Positions 53,243 through 62,665 of a stretch of 64,000 nt of DNA are shown here, one piece after another. Location of the stretch: assembly GCA_049999765.1 (NCBI GenBank), contig JBNGIQ010009158.1, forward strand, positions 1-64,000, in the 5' to 3' direction. The stretch is from Phaeoceros laevis (Eukaryota > Anthocerotophyta > Anthocerotopsida > Notothyladales). The notes beneath the pieces were generated by a model that did no database searches, was not told the DNA's origin, and saw only the letters and a program-made list of their open reading frames with translations. Within the stretch, counting starts at the first letter, position 1. Each line of letters opens with the position of its first letter. The translations under genes were made by a program, and so were the position numbers.

Positions 53243-55475
53243 CCTCGTACTCAATCCAGCTCTGACCAGGCTTCTTGCATGCAAATGCTTTTTGCCTCAT
53301 CTCATCCACCAGCTGTGCACTGTCCCACATCCCAGCATGGGCATAGATGTTGGACATCAATATGTATGCTGCACCTCGGTGTGGCTGTAGGCTCACTGCA
53401 CTGTCAAAGGCACGTTTTCCCAACCGTACGTTGTTATGTTTCTGGCATGCACCAAGCAAACACAACAAGATGCACATGTTAGGTTCCATGGGCATTTCTG
53501 ACAACAATCCTTCTGCCATTGTTAAATGGCCTGCACGGCCAAGGAGGTCCACCATGCTACCGTAATGCTCAATATCTGGAATAATGGCATGAATTTTGGC
53601 CATGGATTCGAAGTATGCCAGGCCCTCCTTCACCATGCCAGAGTGATTGCAAGCTGAAAGAAGTGAGATAAATGTAATCCCATCTGGTTGTGTCTCCTCA
53701 AGTAACATGTCTTCATAACACTCTTTACATCTCCTAGAGTTTCCTTCTCGGGCATAGCCAGCAATTAATGCATTCCACGACACTACATCAGGTTGGGACA
53801 GTGCATCAAACACTTCCTGAGCTTTCGCCATGCTCGCACATTTTCCATACGTATGAATGAGTGTGTTAGCCACAAAAGGACTCGAGTCATATCCCTTCAA
53901 CACAACATCGTCATGAATCTGTCGACAAATACTGAGTAACCCTGCATTGCCAATTGCTTGCAAGATGCAGACGAACGTGGTCTCATCTGGACTCCAGCAT
54001 TCCTCTTGCATTCGTCCATATAGCTGTAAAGCCTTGTCAACTAGGCCTTGTTGTACGTATGCTGCAAGAATTGCATTCCATGACACCAGATCCCTCTCCA
54101 TCAACCTCTCAAACACGGTCTGGGCATCCATGATGCTCCCGCACTTCCCGTACATGCTAATAAGGGCGTTACCAATGGGCACATCTGATCCACAACCTCG
54201 CTTGCAAGCTTCGGCATGTACTTCCTTCCCCTTCATCAAGGATTCCATTTTGATTGATTGCCCATCTGCAATGACTTCTGCTACCTTCTCCGCAAGCATG
54301 CCACATGCTTGAACTACAAGCTTAAGTGCAAGGTTATCAGGATAAAATCCTTCCTCTTGCATCTGTCCGTAGAGCTGCAAACCCTTGTCTTCTTTACCCT
54401 GCTGAACATATGCTGCTAGCATTGCTGCCCATAACACTACATCCCGCTGTGACAACCTGTCAAACACAATTTGCGCATCCAAAAGGCTGCCGCACTTCCC
54501 GTACATGCTGACGAGGGCACTTCCCACAAACAGATCCAGTTCACAACCCCTTCGCTGGACTTCATCATGTATGGCTCTCCCCTTTTGGATCGCAACCACT
54601 GCAATTGATTGCCCCTCTAGGACAATAATTTCGTCCTTTTCTGCATGGCTGCCACATGCTAAGAGTGCACTCACAAATGTTCGATGGTTTGGAGAGATGC
54701 ATTCGTCTTGCATTTGCTCATAAAGCTCCAAAGCCTTCTTCCCTCGGTCCTGCTGAGCGTATCCTGCAAGCATCGCATTCCATGACACTACATCTCTTTG
54801 TGACAACCCATCAAAAACATAATGAGCAGCTGAAGTGCTCCCACACTTAGCATACATGTCGACCAAGCATGTGCTGACAAATAAGTTGGACTCGCAACCG
54901 TACCTCAAAGCTTCAGCGTGTATGCGCCTGCCTTCCTCCAGGTCGGATATGCTACCACATGACTTCAGTAAGCTGACTAAAGTGTGTGGACCTGGTTCCA
55001 CACCTTCGTCTTGCATCCTCCTGTACAATCTCAGGGCCTCTTGGTGCCGTCCCGCTTTGGTGTGCCCAGAAATGATGTCTGTCCAAGAGCCAACATTTCG
55101 GTGCAACAATCTCCAAAACACCTGGAGCGCACCTTCAAGACTACCACAGGTCACAAGAGTGCTCACCACCGAGTGTCCAAGAAAACCAGTGTTTTCCAAC
55201 CCATGCTTGCGCAAATGAGCATGCACTTGATTTGCCCCTGCCAAAGCCTTGCTTTTGGTGCATGCTTTCAAAATAAGCCTATAATCTTCAACAGAAGGCA
55301 CGGTTCCCTGCTGGTCCATTTGGCGTAGATCATCTAACGCCCTGTCGAATCGTGCCATGTTGAACCTATTGCCGCCACCACCGCAATAGGCACGTACCTG
55401 GCACGGTCGCAATCGTACTCTAGCGAGGTCATTGGGTCTCCAGCCACCGTCAAACACCCCAGTTGGAGACGTCAT
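53127..55475 (-). CDS. PLS-class PPR protein with E and partial E+ domain
   Basis: Single exon, 782 residues. It starts with a basic leader of about 45 residues, then a PLS repeat array with TCLVDMYAKCGSTSAAHYVF, DVVSWNAMLAGYAQQ and similar units. After the final GSMVDLLGRAGHLTMAEG block comes the E domain (GAAYILMSNIYAHAG, KPGQSWIEYEADVHTFAVGD), then an E+-like stretch that ends at QIHNLYINMNSFM and a few further residues. No DYW deaminase follows. Two repeats carry an inserted ~12-residue segment (for example DEIIVLEGQSIAVVA), which lengthens the L-to-S spacing. By family, an organellar RNA-editing specificity factor that needs a partner deaminase. Its 3' end is duplicated downstream. Confidence 0.92.
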   Translation of the reverse strand: MTSPTGVFDGGWRPNDLARVRLRPCQVRAYCGGGGNRFNMARFDRALDDLRQMDQQGTVPSVEDYRLILKACTKSKALAGANQVHAHLRKHGLENTGFLGHSVVSTLVTCGSLEGALQVFWRLLHRNVGSWTDIISGHTKAGRHQEALRLYRRMQDEGVEPGPHTLVSLLKSCGSISDLEEGRRIHAEALRYGCESNLFVSTCLVDMYAKCGSTSAAHYVFDGLSQRDVVSWNAMLAGYAQQDRGKKALELYEQMQDECISPNHRTFVSALLACGSHAEKDEIIVLEGQSIAVVAIQKGRAIHDEVQRRGCELDLFVGSALVSMYGKCGSLLDAQIVFDRLSQRDVVLWAAMLAAYVQQGKEDKGLQLYGQMQEEGFYPDNLALKLVVQACGMLAEKVAEVIADGQSIKMESLMKGKEVHAEACKRGCGSDVPIGNALISMYGKCGSIMDAQTVFERLMERDLVSWNAILAAYVQQGLVDKALQLYGRMQEECWSPDETTFVCILQAIGNAGLLSICRQIHDDVVLKGYDSSPFVANTLIHTYGKCASMAKAQEVFDALSQPDVVSWNALIAGYAREGNSRRCKECYEDMLLEETQPDGITFISLLSACNHSGMVKEGLAYFESMAKIHAIIPDIEHYGSMVDLLGRAGHLTMAEGLLSEMPMEPNMCILLCLLGACQKHNNVRLGKRAFDSAVSLQPHRGAAYILMSNIYAHAGMWDSAQLVDEMRQKAFACKKPGQSWIEYEADVHTFAVGDFDQIQGKQIHNLYINMNSFMTCGALAAS

Positions 55476-55896
55476 AGAGTGCTGAGTGCTCCACCGGTCC
55501 CCTTCACTAGACTCCGAACTACCCTCAACAGTAGACTAGTGTGAAAGACGCCTGAGTGCGGCATGATATGCGCTGGGCGTGATATAAGTTATGACTCATC
55601 AGGTAGGGGTGCTTCATGTGAAGCTTCGAGCAAGTCCTCGCCGTAACTAAGGAACCCGTAACTAAGGAACGGACTTTGAACACGTTACGCTGCAATTCAC
55701 CAGGCATACCAAGAGTGACGAAAGTGCCAAAGTAATCACAGAACCTAAGCGTGGTGATCCACACAAGTGTTACAAAAAGACCTTCGATCGAGAAGCTTGC
55801 CACAGCAAGCTGCACAGAAAAATTATTCAACAAATATCCTGCAGGAAATTTCCACCAGGAAAGTGCAAGGTAACTCATCAACCGCAGATGGACGGC
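55476..55896. other. Spacer between PPR and SEC23-like genes
   Basis: Both flanking genes are on the minus strand, so this is the SEC23-like 3' flank and the PPR promoter. No other gene recognised. Confidence 0.4.
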
Positions 55897-58338
55897 CTAC
55901 ACGTTCCGCTGAACAGGCCATTTGGCTGTATGAGAAGGAGGGACCAGCTTCAATTTCCGCATATACTCGAAGAAGCTCAAATCATCTGTTTGTGTGGCTG
56001 ACTGTGTCAACTTCAACCGTTGCTCTGAAGTCAGACTCTGCAGCTGTGGGAACCTTATCTCCTGTTCATATGGAGGATCCTTATGACCTGGAATCAGGCG
56101 CGACTGCATATACCTAGCAAGTGAGCTACCTTCCTTGAACGCTATGGTTCTAGGAGCTGGAAACCGATGTTCAGAAAGCTCCTGAGCTAGCGTCCTGCAG
56201 GCAGCCAGAACAGCTGCGCTTTGTGACTCACTTTTGGCAACTTCAGATCCCATCCAGATAAATATATCCGTCCCATGATCCAACACAATAGTAGCATCTG
56301 TCTGCAAAGCCAAGTCATATGCAGGAAGTTCCTCAAAGGTCCCACCCTCCGAGTGCATAAGGAGTCGAGGTGCCACCATCCGCAGAGCCAAATCGAAGGA
56401 GGCCTGCAGGAACAGGTTGACTAACACTAATCTTTCGTCTTCATGACCAACAATACTTCCCAACAGAGGGCCTCGCCTCAAATGCATGAGGAATTCCGGC
56501 AAAGCTGCGATTTCACCAGGGAAGTAGAAAAGGTTGGAGTTTGGCATCTGCTTTCCAAACTTCGTGGCAATGTGCTTCAACCTTTCATCAATAGACAGCT
56601 TGATATCGTTTGCATCTCTTGAAGTCTTGGCTCGCAACACCATCTTCTTAGACAACACAACAGCTAATACCTCCTCATCAATAGACTGCAGATATGCTGT
56701 CACACTAGAAGTCGTCCGAAGTCGGACTGTAATGACACGCGTGACACTCTGCTGCTGCATGTTGGTGTAGCGCACTAGAAACTGAAAATGAACGTATTCA
56801 TCCTTCAGATTGTTCAGCAACTCCAGTGTCAACGCAAATCCTTGCGTCTCCTCCATGCTGACCATTTGAATAGATACAGCTGCATCGCTTTTGTAAACAT
56901 CTCCAACATCCTGAACGACCTCTTCTCCTGGTCCAATGACTCTTGTCACTCCAACCTCTTTCGGGCAACGTACTTCCAGTACTCCTCTAAAACCAGTTGA
57001 TCTTTTTGCCGCTCTCTCTAGGTTCAGACCAAAAGTGTCACCAAAATCGTCATGTATGACGAGCGCACCTCCTGACGCCTTTGTTAGAGGCTGGACTGTG
57101 CCTATATTGACCGGACATGTTCCAGCTACCAATATGTCCACGGCAGTGTCAAGATGCCTTGCCTCATGCCCCAACTGCTCCATTTGCTTGATTGCTTTCT
57201 TCTTCAAGTAAGGGTAAGTGGATTGATCTTTAGGACCAGCCAGGCCTCCCACTCCAAGAGTGTTAGGACCGCCGGCACAAACTATGACACGACTGCTCCC
57301 TCCGGTCCTCCTTACACTGCTTCTAGGCAGGTCTGTTGACAGACCTTCAATAAGAGTAAGTGCAACACGGACGGCTGTCCCCATGCAGCGATCTCTGGAG
57401 GCTTCTGATAAATCTCCCCGATAGGGCCGAAGAGATGATACAATGGACTGAGCAATCGGCAAGCAGACGTGAAGTGGAGCAAGGTACACACCAGTTCCAT
57501 AAATCAGCATCTTCAGCAGCTCCTGAGATGGGGGACCTGACCCTGGAAGCACATCTGCTGAAGCAAACCCTTGCTCAGACAAGTCATAGACAGAGACTGT
57601 TTTCCCATATGTGATGATTCCTACACGAGTTGACGAGGGCAAGGAGTTGAAGAAGTAATGCAACGAGCTCTGCAGAAAAGTCAATTGAGACTCATCCACA
57701 CTCTCGTCCACAATGATCACCACTGGAGCTGACATAGCAGAGTCCGCAACGGACAAAAGCCCAGACGCTCGACTCCCGGGCTCGATATAGTCCACAACGG
57801 ATGTTATAAGCTCAGGCCAGGCCTCCATTTCCCCCAAAATGGATGTCCTGTACTGGTGCTCAAAATTGTGTGCCTTTTTACATATGGAACAATCCCATGC
57901 CCCTGCATCGGCAGTGATCCTGCAAAACAGGTTAAGATACGCCCCACAGTTCTGACAACGGATCCCACCGCGATACACTGCTATAGGCCCCGGTACAACC
58001 TGTTTCCCGGGAAATACCAACGCTCCCCATCCCAAACTCGCTGTGTTCGCAATGGATTTATCTTGAAGAATGGACTGGGAAGAAAACAACACAAAGGATG
58101 ACGACAGGGACACATCAGGGCCGTTACCCTGGTCCCCAGCTCCATGCAAATTTCCTCCCCCGTGCCCGTTTCCGACCCCAGGAGAGGGCTTGGAAAACTC
58201 GGGGAGATGGGCATGCCCCGGGGGAGACGACAGCTCTAGCACAGCATCAGCCTCCGGCCCTACGGGATTGCCAAACCATGGCGCAACAGGGCCAGCCGGA
58301 TACAGCTCAACAGGTCTTAAATCCACAGGCGCAGCCAT
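55897..58338 (-). CDS. SEC23-like COPII coat protein, intronless
   Basis: Single exon, 813 residues. Domain order matches Sec23: a Gly/Pro-rich N-terminus (~1-120), a zinc ribbon (CQNC and CSIC pairs, ~130-160), a trunk vWA-like domain (APVVIIVDESVDE, RVGIITYGKTVSVYDL), a beta-sandwich with helical region (FRGVLEVRCPKEVGV, YVHFQFLVRYTN), and a gelsolin-like fold (TIVLDHGTDIFIWMG). The C-terminal block PGHKDPPYEQEIRFPQL and TQTDDLSFFEYM is typical of the divergent plant SEC23-like clade and of Sec23/24 family proteins generally. Sec23 proteins are the GTPase-activating inner-coat subunits for Sar1 in ER export. Sec24 is less likely because of the trunk motifs. The absence of introns contrasts with most housekeeping genes here. 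Confidence 0.88.
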   Translation of the reverse strand: MAAPVDLRPVELYPAGPVAPWFGNPVGPEADAVLELSSPPGHAHLPEFSKPSPGVGNGHGGGNLHGAGDQGNGPDVSLSSSFVLFSSQSILQDKSIANTASLGWGALVFPGKQVVPGPIAVYRGGIRCQNCGAYLNLFCRITADAGAWDCSICKKAHNFEHQYRTSILGEMEAWPELITSVVDYIEPGSRASGLLSVADSAMSAPVVIIVDESVDESQLTFLQSSLHYFFNSLPSSTRVGIITYGKTVSVYDLSEQGFASADVLPGSGPPSQELLKMLIYGTGVYLAPLHVCLPIAQSIVSSLRPYRGDLSEASRDRCMGTAVRVALTLIEGLSTDLPRSSVRRTGGSSRVIVCAGGPNTLGVGGLAGPKDQSTYPYLKKKAIKQMEQLGHEARHLDTAVDILVAGTCPVNIGTVQPLTKASGGALVIHDDFGDTFGLNLERAAKRSTGFRGVLEVRCPKEVGVTRVIGPGEEVVQDVGDVYKSDAAVSIQMVSMEETQGFALTLELLNNLKDEYVHFQFLVRYTNMQQQSVTRVITVRLRTTSSVTAYLQSIDEEVLAVVLSKKMVLRAKTSRDANDIKLSIDERLKHIATKFGKQMPNSNLFYFPGEIAALPEFLMHLRRGPLLGSIVGHEDERLVLVNLFLQASFDLALRMVAPRLLMHSEGGTFEELPAYDLALQTDATIVLDHGTDIFIWMGSEVAKSESQSAAVLAACRTLAQELSEHRFPAPRTIAFKEGSSLARYMQSRLIPGHKDPPYEQEIRFPQLQSLTSEQRLKLTQSATQTDDLSFFEYMRKLKLVPPSHTAKWPVQRNV

Positions 58339-58749
58339 GGAAGCTCAAAATCCGCACCCTTTGATGCCGGCTGTGATCCTGTTGGCGCCTGCATTCCACC
58401 CACCTGCTCTATCAGTTCCACACCCCGCTGACCGCACGGACCTTTGCGACCACGCTGGTCGTCCTAGCCCTAGACCTCCCTAAAGGCCGCCACAAGAGCT
58501 TCTGTGCTCTCAAGTCCCCAATCTCCGAGGCCTCAGCAGACGCATGCGCACAGATCTCCATACTCTCACGAGCTGCACACTGGTTGTCGTAGGGTAGCCT
58601 GAAACATAACAGCCCTTCGGACACAAGTCTGTTGGGGCAAGTTACCCCTTTTGCCCGATGGTTTGACGAGCCTTCGCCAAGGCGTTACTACTTTTGTGGG
58701 GAGGAGGTATATTTATCGTGCTTGGGTAAACTAAAGAGTCTAAAGATCA
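58339..58749. other. Upstream region of the SEC23-like gene
   Basis: Probable promoter and 5'-UTR of the minus-strand gene; nothing else recognised. Confidence 0.35.
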
Positions 58750-59083
58750 CACTGCAACAAAATGAAAGGTTACAAAAAAATAGTAAATAGTAAATGTTGG
58801 TGAAGTAGTGGGATGAAGGCCGTTCCCATTTTCACCTTCCCAGTATCCAGACTCCGGACTCCGGACTCCCGACTCCGGACCAGTATTCCCATGCCGAACT
58901 ACGGGGTAACTATGTCATTTTTACTCCTGGTTACTACATTTTGTGTTAACATTGCCAATACAACATAAGAATACTCCATATTTAACAACGGTTAAGGGGA
59001 GCGTAGTTATGCTGTAAAATGGCGCTAACTGTAATAATCTCGGAGTAATAAAATGTAGTTAAATTGCCACTTTTCTTGCAGTG
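58750..59083. mobile_element. MITE-like element with CACTG termini (334 bp)
   Basis: Begins CACTGCAACAAAA and ends with the inverse of CACTGCAAGAAAA, i.e. 12 of the first 13 positions match as inverted termini. These resemble CACTA-superfamily ends (CACTACAAGAAAA). Inside there is no coding frame and AT-rich sequence with TTACAA/TTGTAA-like words. No 3-bp target duplication is evident (TCA left, AAG right), so it may be old. Bases 58853-58881 carry repeated GACTCCG units. Confidence 0.5.
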
Positions 59084-59617
59084 AAGGACTCGCTAAATAA
59101 GTGTTCACAACAATTGGAAGGAGCCACGAATGCCCTGAACCAGTGAAGATGTGTAACGTGTACATCTGCTGTTCATTGGTAAGCCACACAAACACACGAG
59201 GCACCCTTTACTACCGTAGGAGGCAATTTTGGACAAAAGTAATGGAGCTCATTTTGCCAAAGGCTGGTGTCGTCAAGATCATAGATGTTATTCCAAAAAT
59301 TTTGCATTTGGGGCCAAGTAGCCAGAAAAGTCATTGCTCAAGGTATTGATGTATGGTTATACCGAGGTCGAGACAAGGATGGCTATATAAGGAAAGTTGG
59401 GGACATGCTTACCATCTATCTCATCAGCTTCTTGTATGCTTACTCGGTGAGCAATTGCAGGCTGCCCTATATTTAATGATGCCGACTGGCGGCCTCCTAT
59501 TTTAGGTCTGTCGGGCATTTCACTGTCTGCTTAGGTCAGCAGTGAATGCAGCCCCTTTGCTTCTACCAACTTCCTGTGTTTCCGGATTTCTTTCCTTTCG
59601 ACCTGCCTTTCAGCATG
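59084..59617. other. Spacer between transposon relics
   Basis: No gene recognised; only short frames without domains. Confidence 0.35.
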
Positions 59618-60022
59618 TCGGATGGTGAGGACTACGAAGTGGAAACCATTCTTTGAGAGCAGTGGACACGCGCCACTCGGCAAATTCCAGCACGGCATGA
59701 GTTCCTTGTGAAGTGGCTGGATTACTCTCTTTCAGCCAATCCTCAGGACGCTACTGAAAGAGGATAATCAAGCCACTTCACGAGGAACTCAAGGCCCTTA
59801 GGTAAGAAAAAGAAGGAGCGGTAGGAATCAAACAACAAAAATTAGCATAGGTAGAGAAAGTCCTTAGATCGAGTCAAGGCCGCAGTCGAATTGCCGCACG
59901 GTTGGCACGTGCCCATATCGTTGAAATAAATTCATTCATTCAAGGCATGGTGGAGGTTGCCGAGTGGCGCACATCTGCTGCTCCTGGAGAATGGTCTCCA
60001 TTTCGTAGTCCTCACCATCCTT
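59618..60022. mobile_element. Inverted repeat of a chromodomain fragment (retrotransposon relic)
   Basis: The left arm (59618-59737, plus strand) reads DGEDYEVETIL, a stop, then ATRQIPARHEFLVKWLDYS, the chromodomain found at the C-terminus of Ty3/gypsy chromovirus integrases. The right arm (59754-60022) is the same sequence inverted and interrupted at 59796-59939 by a separate insertion. The stop codon in the domain and the lack of neighbouring integrase show it is dead. The palindromic layout could fold into a long hairpin if transcribed. Confidence 0.7.
59796..59939 (+). mobile_element. SINE-like insertion with 7-bp target duplication
   Basis: About 144 bases flanked by identical TCAAGGC (59789-59795 and 59940-59946), interrupting the right arm of the inverted chromodomain repeat. 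The body has a GATCGAGTC (59867-59875) that fits the Pol III B-box consensus GWTCRANNC and ends in a TTCA-rich simple tail. These are the marks of a tRNA-derived SINE, but a clear A box was not found. Confidence 0.5.
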
Positions 60023-60819
60023 ACTTATTGAAACAAGCACACACTTATTGAAATCTATATACCTTTAGAGCATGAACCTAGGAAAAGAAAAAATTGCCTT
60101 GTTTGAGGAAAGTGCCAGACATGGTGTCGTGAATGTCATGGATTCATGTGTTGCTGTAAGTGTTGGTTAGCTACTACTGTAAGTGTTAGCTAGCCATATC
60201 TGCCACACATAACAAGAAAAGGGCCATTATTACAGCGGCCAATTACAACGCGTTTTTGGCGTTTTACAGCGTTTTTTGGAGAAATTACAACTTTACAACG
60301 GCCTTGGTCGCCGGGGCCCTTCCGTTGCTAATGTCAGAGTAATCTTCTGTTGTTGCCGATGTAATCGGGTTTGTTGTAAAGCCGTTGTAACAAGCCCGCA
60401 TTGTACTGCGCCGTAATCGGACCCGGTCTGCTGCCCGGTCTGGGCAGATAAAACGTACAGGTAAAAGTGAAAAGGTAAAAAGTAAAAGGGAAAACGTATA
60501 TGATAAATAGTAAAAGATCAAATATAAAAGAGATTATTTTTAACCTTTTACTATCCATTTTACTACGGCTTACAAGGCCGTTTAATCGGGCTAACGTCGC
60601 CGTCGTTTTCCTGTTTACTACGTAGTTGTTTCCGTGTTTACCACAGCGTTACAAACCTGCCCTTCAATGACTTTGTAACCAGCTCTACAACACTTTTACA
60701 ACGAATTGGTTACAACGCCATCCGTCGTAAAATGACATGAAAAACGCAAAACTGGCTGTCTGGCTGACCCCTACAACTAGCCTACTAAACAAAACACCAA
60801 AATGGCAGCCTGCCTGACC

Positions 60820-61005
60820 AATCTGGCTGCCTGCCTACCCCCTACAACCAATCTGACTGCCTGGCTGCCCCCTACAACCAATCTGGCTGCCTGGTTGCCC
60901 CCTACAACCAATCTGGCTGCCTGGNNNNNNNNNNCCAATCTGGCTGCCTGGTTGCCCCCTACAACCAATCTGGCTGCCTGGCTGCCCCCTACAACCAGCT
61001 TGCCT
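60820..61005 (+). repeat. 30-bp minisatellite with assembly gap
   Basis: At least six copies of a 30-bp unit (AATCTGGCTGCCTGGTTGCC...CCCTACAACC) in tandem, varying at a few positions. A 10-N gap (60925-60934) lies within it, with the same 17 bases on both sides, so true copy number is uncertain. It lies inside the CACTA-like element. Confidence 0.85.
60925..60934. other. Assembly gap (10 N)
   Basis: Ten N bases inside the 30-bp minisatellite; flanks share CCAATCTGGCTGCCTGG, suggesting a collapsed or overlapping tandem repeat. Confidence 0.9.
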
Positions 61006-61684
61006 ACACAAAAAACCAAAGATGGCAGCCTGCCTGACCCCTACAATCAACCTCCTACACTCAGCTCTCATTCTCCATGTCATCAATAGTCTCCACAATG
61101 GTCTCCACATAGTGCAGAGCACTATGGAAGGAGTTGCCTCACCACTGTCCTCAACAATGTCCACCTCAACCTGTGGTTCCACACCCTTGCTGATGCCCCC
61201 TTCCTCATGCTCCAGACCAGCCTCAAATCTTTTACCTGCAAAGGTGGCGAATCCGAGTCAGGATTCGCAAACAGCAGCAATTTCTACGGCTTCTCCTACC
61301 TACAACGAAGGCAACACGAATTAGGCCCAACCTTGCATATAAAAAAATCACTAAGCAGAGATGCCCATGTACTTACCTGGTCGTTCGGATAGGCCTTTCA
61401 TGTACTTCAATGTCCAATCCATCACTGTCCCAGCAGCCTGCCTCCGGCAAATTTCCGCTGTAAGCATGTATGGCGGTAAAAAAATGTCAGTAGTGCACGT
61501 CTTCACATGCCATACCAGGAATGCAAACTATGGCCTAGGCAACGACAACCGCACGACTAGATTCTCCTCATGCCTTGGCAGCCTCAAAAACCAAAATCGA
61601 GCAACTGCCAGCCCTCTCGAACAGAAAACCAATGTTGTGAAGTTCAAAAAAAGGTTTGAACTCCGGGCAAACGTCCCCCAATCG

Positions 61685-61896
61685 CTACTGGGATAGGGGG
61701 CGTTTGCCATACTAGTAAATTAATAACCTGGGGTGAATCAGTACCGGGATGGGGGGCGTACTAATAAGTTAGTAACTCCACCATGAATCAGCATTGGGAT
61801 GAGGGGCGTGCTAGTTAGTTAGTAACTCCACCATGAATCACTGGGATGGGGGGCATACTAGTAAATTAGTAACTCCACCATAAATAGCACTGGGAT
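61685..61896 (+). repeat. ~50-bp minisatellite, about four copies
   Basis: Four degenerate copies of a unit containing CTGGGATGGGGGGCGTACTA and AGTAACTCCACCATGAATCA follow one another inside the CACTA-like element. Confidence 0.75.
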
Positions 61897-62310
61897 GTTT
61901 GGCCCCCATCCCCAGTGTTGATTCACTATTCTGTAGGAACTATTATTGCCTGTGGTGAAACAACACGCCTTGCCGTGCCATGTAAAACCAAGGCTGGTGT
62001 GACAGCCAGCCCCGCTCGGGCTTTCTCATATGCACAAGCCAAGCCCCAAGATTGAGCTAGGGCCACGTGCCACTGGGCACTTCCGCCATGTGGGTAGCCG
62101 TGCCCTTGACCATGGCAGCGCCTCGTCGCAGCCTGCCCGGCCCCTTGTGGTGAAACCCACAAGCAAGTCCGTTGGATATGAGCTTATGCACGTACGCCAC
62201 GTGGCCGGGGTTGAGGCGGTGGCCGACGGACACACCTACTTTTCACCCTGGACCCAGAAACCCCAATGCCAGCGCGCCACGTAACAATCACGAAGTAAAC
62301 CCAGCACGGG

Positions 62311-62515
62311 CGTCCATGCCCGGGTGGTCATGGAACCGGGCGCAATCCGGCATCCCTTGTAGCGATGCTGTTATTTTTACAACGGCAAACAACGACGCTG
62401 TAAATGCATTGTAGCGTCCATGCCCGGGTGGGCATGGAACCGGGCACAACCCGGCATCCCTTGTAGCGATGCTGTTATTTTTACAACAGCAAACAGCGAG
62501 CGTTTTTGGTCGTTG
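62311..62515 (+). repeat. ~104-bp tandem duplication in the CACTA-like element
   Basis: The block starting GTCCATGCCCGGGTGG near 62312 is repeated from about 62416 with few changes, including the TGTTATTTTTACAAC subterminal-type motif. It adds to the subterminal repeat density on the right side. Confidence 0.75.
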
Positions 62516-62665
62516 TATTTGTCTACAACGACCAACAACGATGCTGTAAATGCATTGTAATTCGTCAAATTACAACGTTTGACCTTCTTACAGTTTTACA
62601 GCGTGCTGTAGGAACGCTGTAACGTCGCTACAGCGCGCTGTAGTAATGGCCCTTTTCTTGTTGTG

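Larger units (their letters stand above)
60208..62665. mobile_element. CACTA-like non-autonomous DNA transposon
   Basis: Inverted termini: 60212-60237 and 62636-62661 match at 25 of 26 positions (ACAAGAAAAGGGCCATTA...). The right outer end extends this to CACAACAAGAAAA, close to the CACTACAAGAAAA ends of the CACTA superfamily. Both subterminal regions (60235-60740 and 62350-62640) are dense in short TTACAACG / CGTTGTA / TACAGCG words in both orientations, as in CACTA subterminal transposase-binding regions. The ~2.4-kb interior has no transposase frame, only minisatellites and duplications, so the copy depends on a relative for movement. Confidence 0.65.

Noticed and set aside
55897-58338. 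Assignment as SEC24
   Set aside because: Trunk motifs (DESVDE...TYGKTVSVYDL) and overall length fit SEC23-like proteins better; Sec24 would carry a longer N-terminus and cargo-site motifs.
60820-61005. Regular 30-bp direct repeats that might suggest a CRISPR array
   Set aside because: The units abut without unique spacers, vary in sequence, and lie inside a plant transposon; this is a minisatellite.
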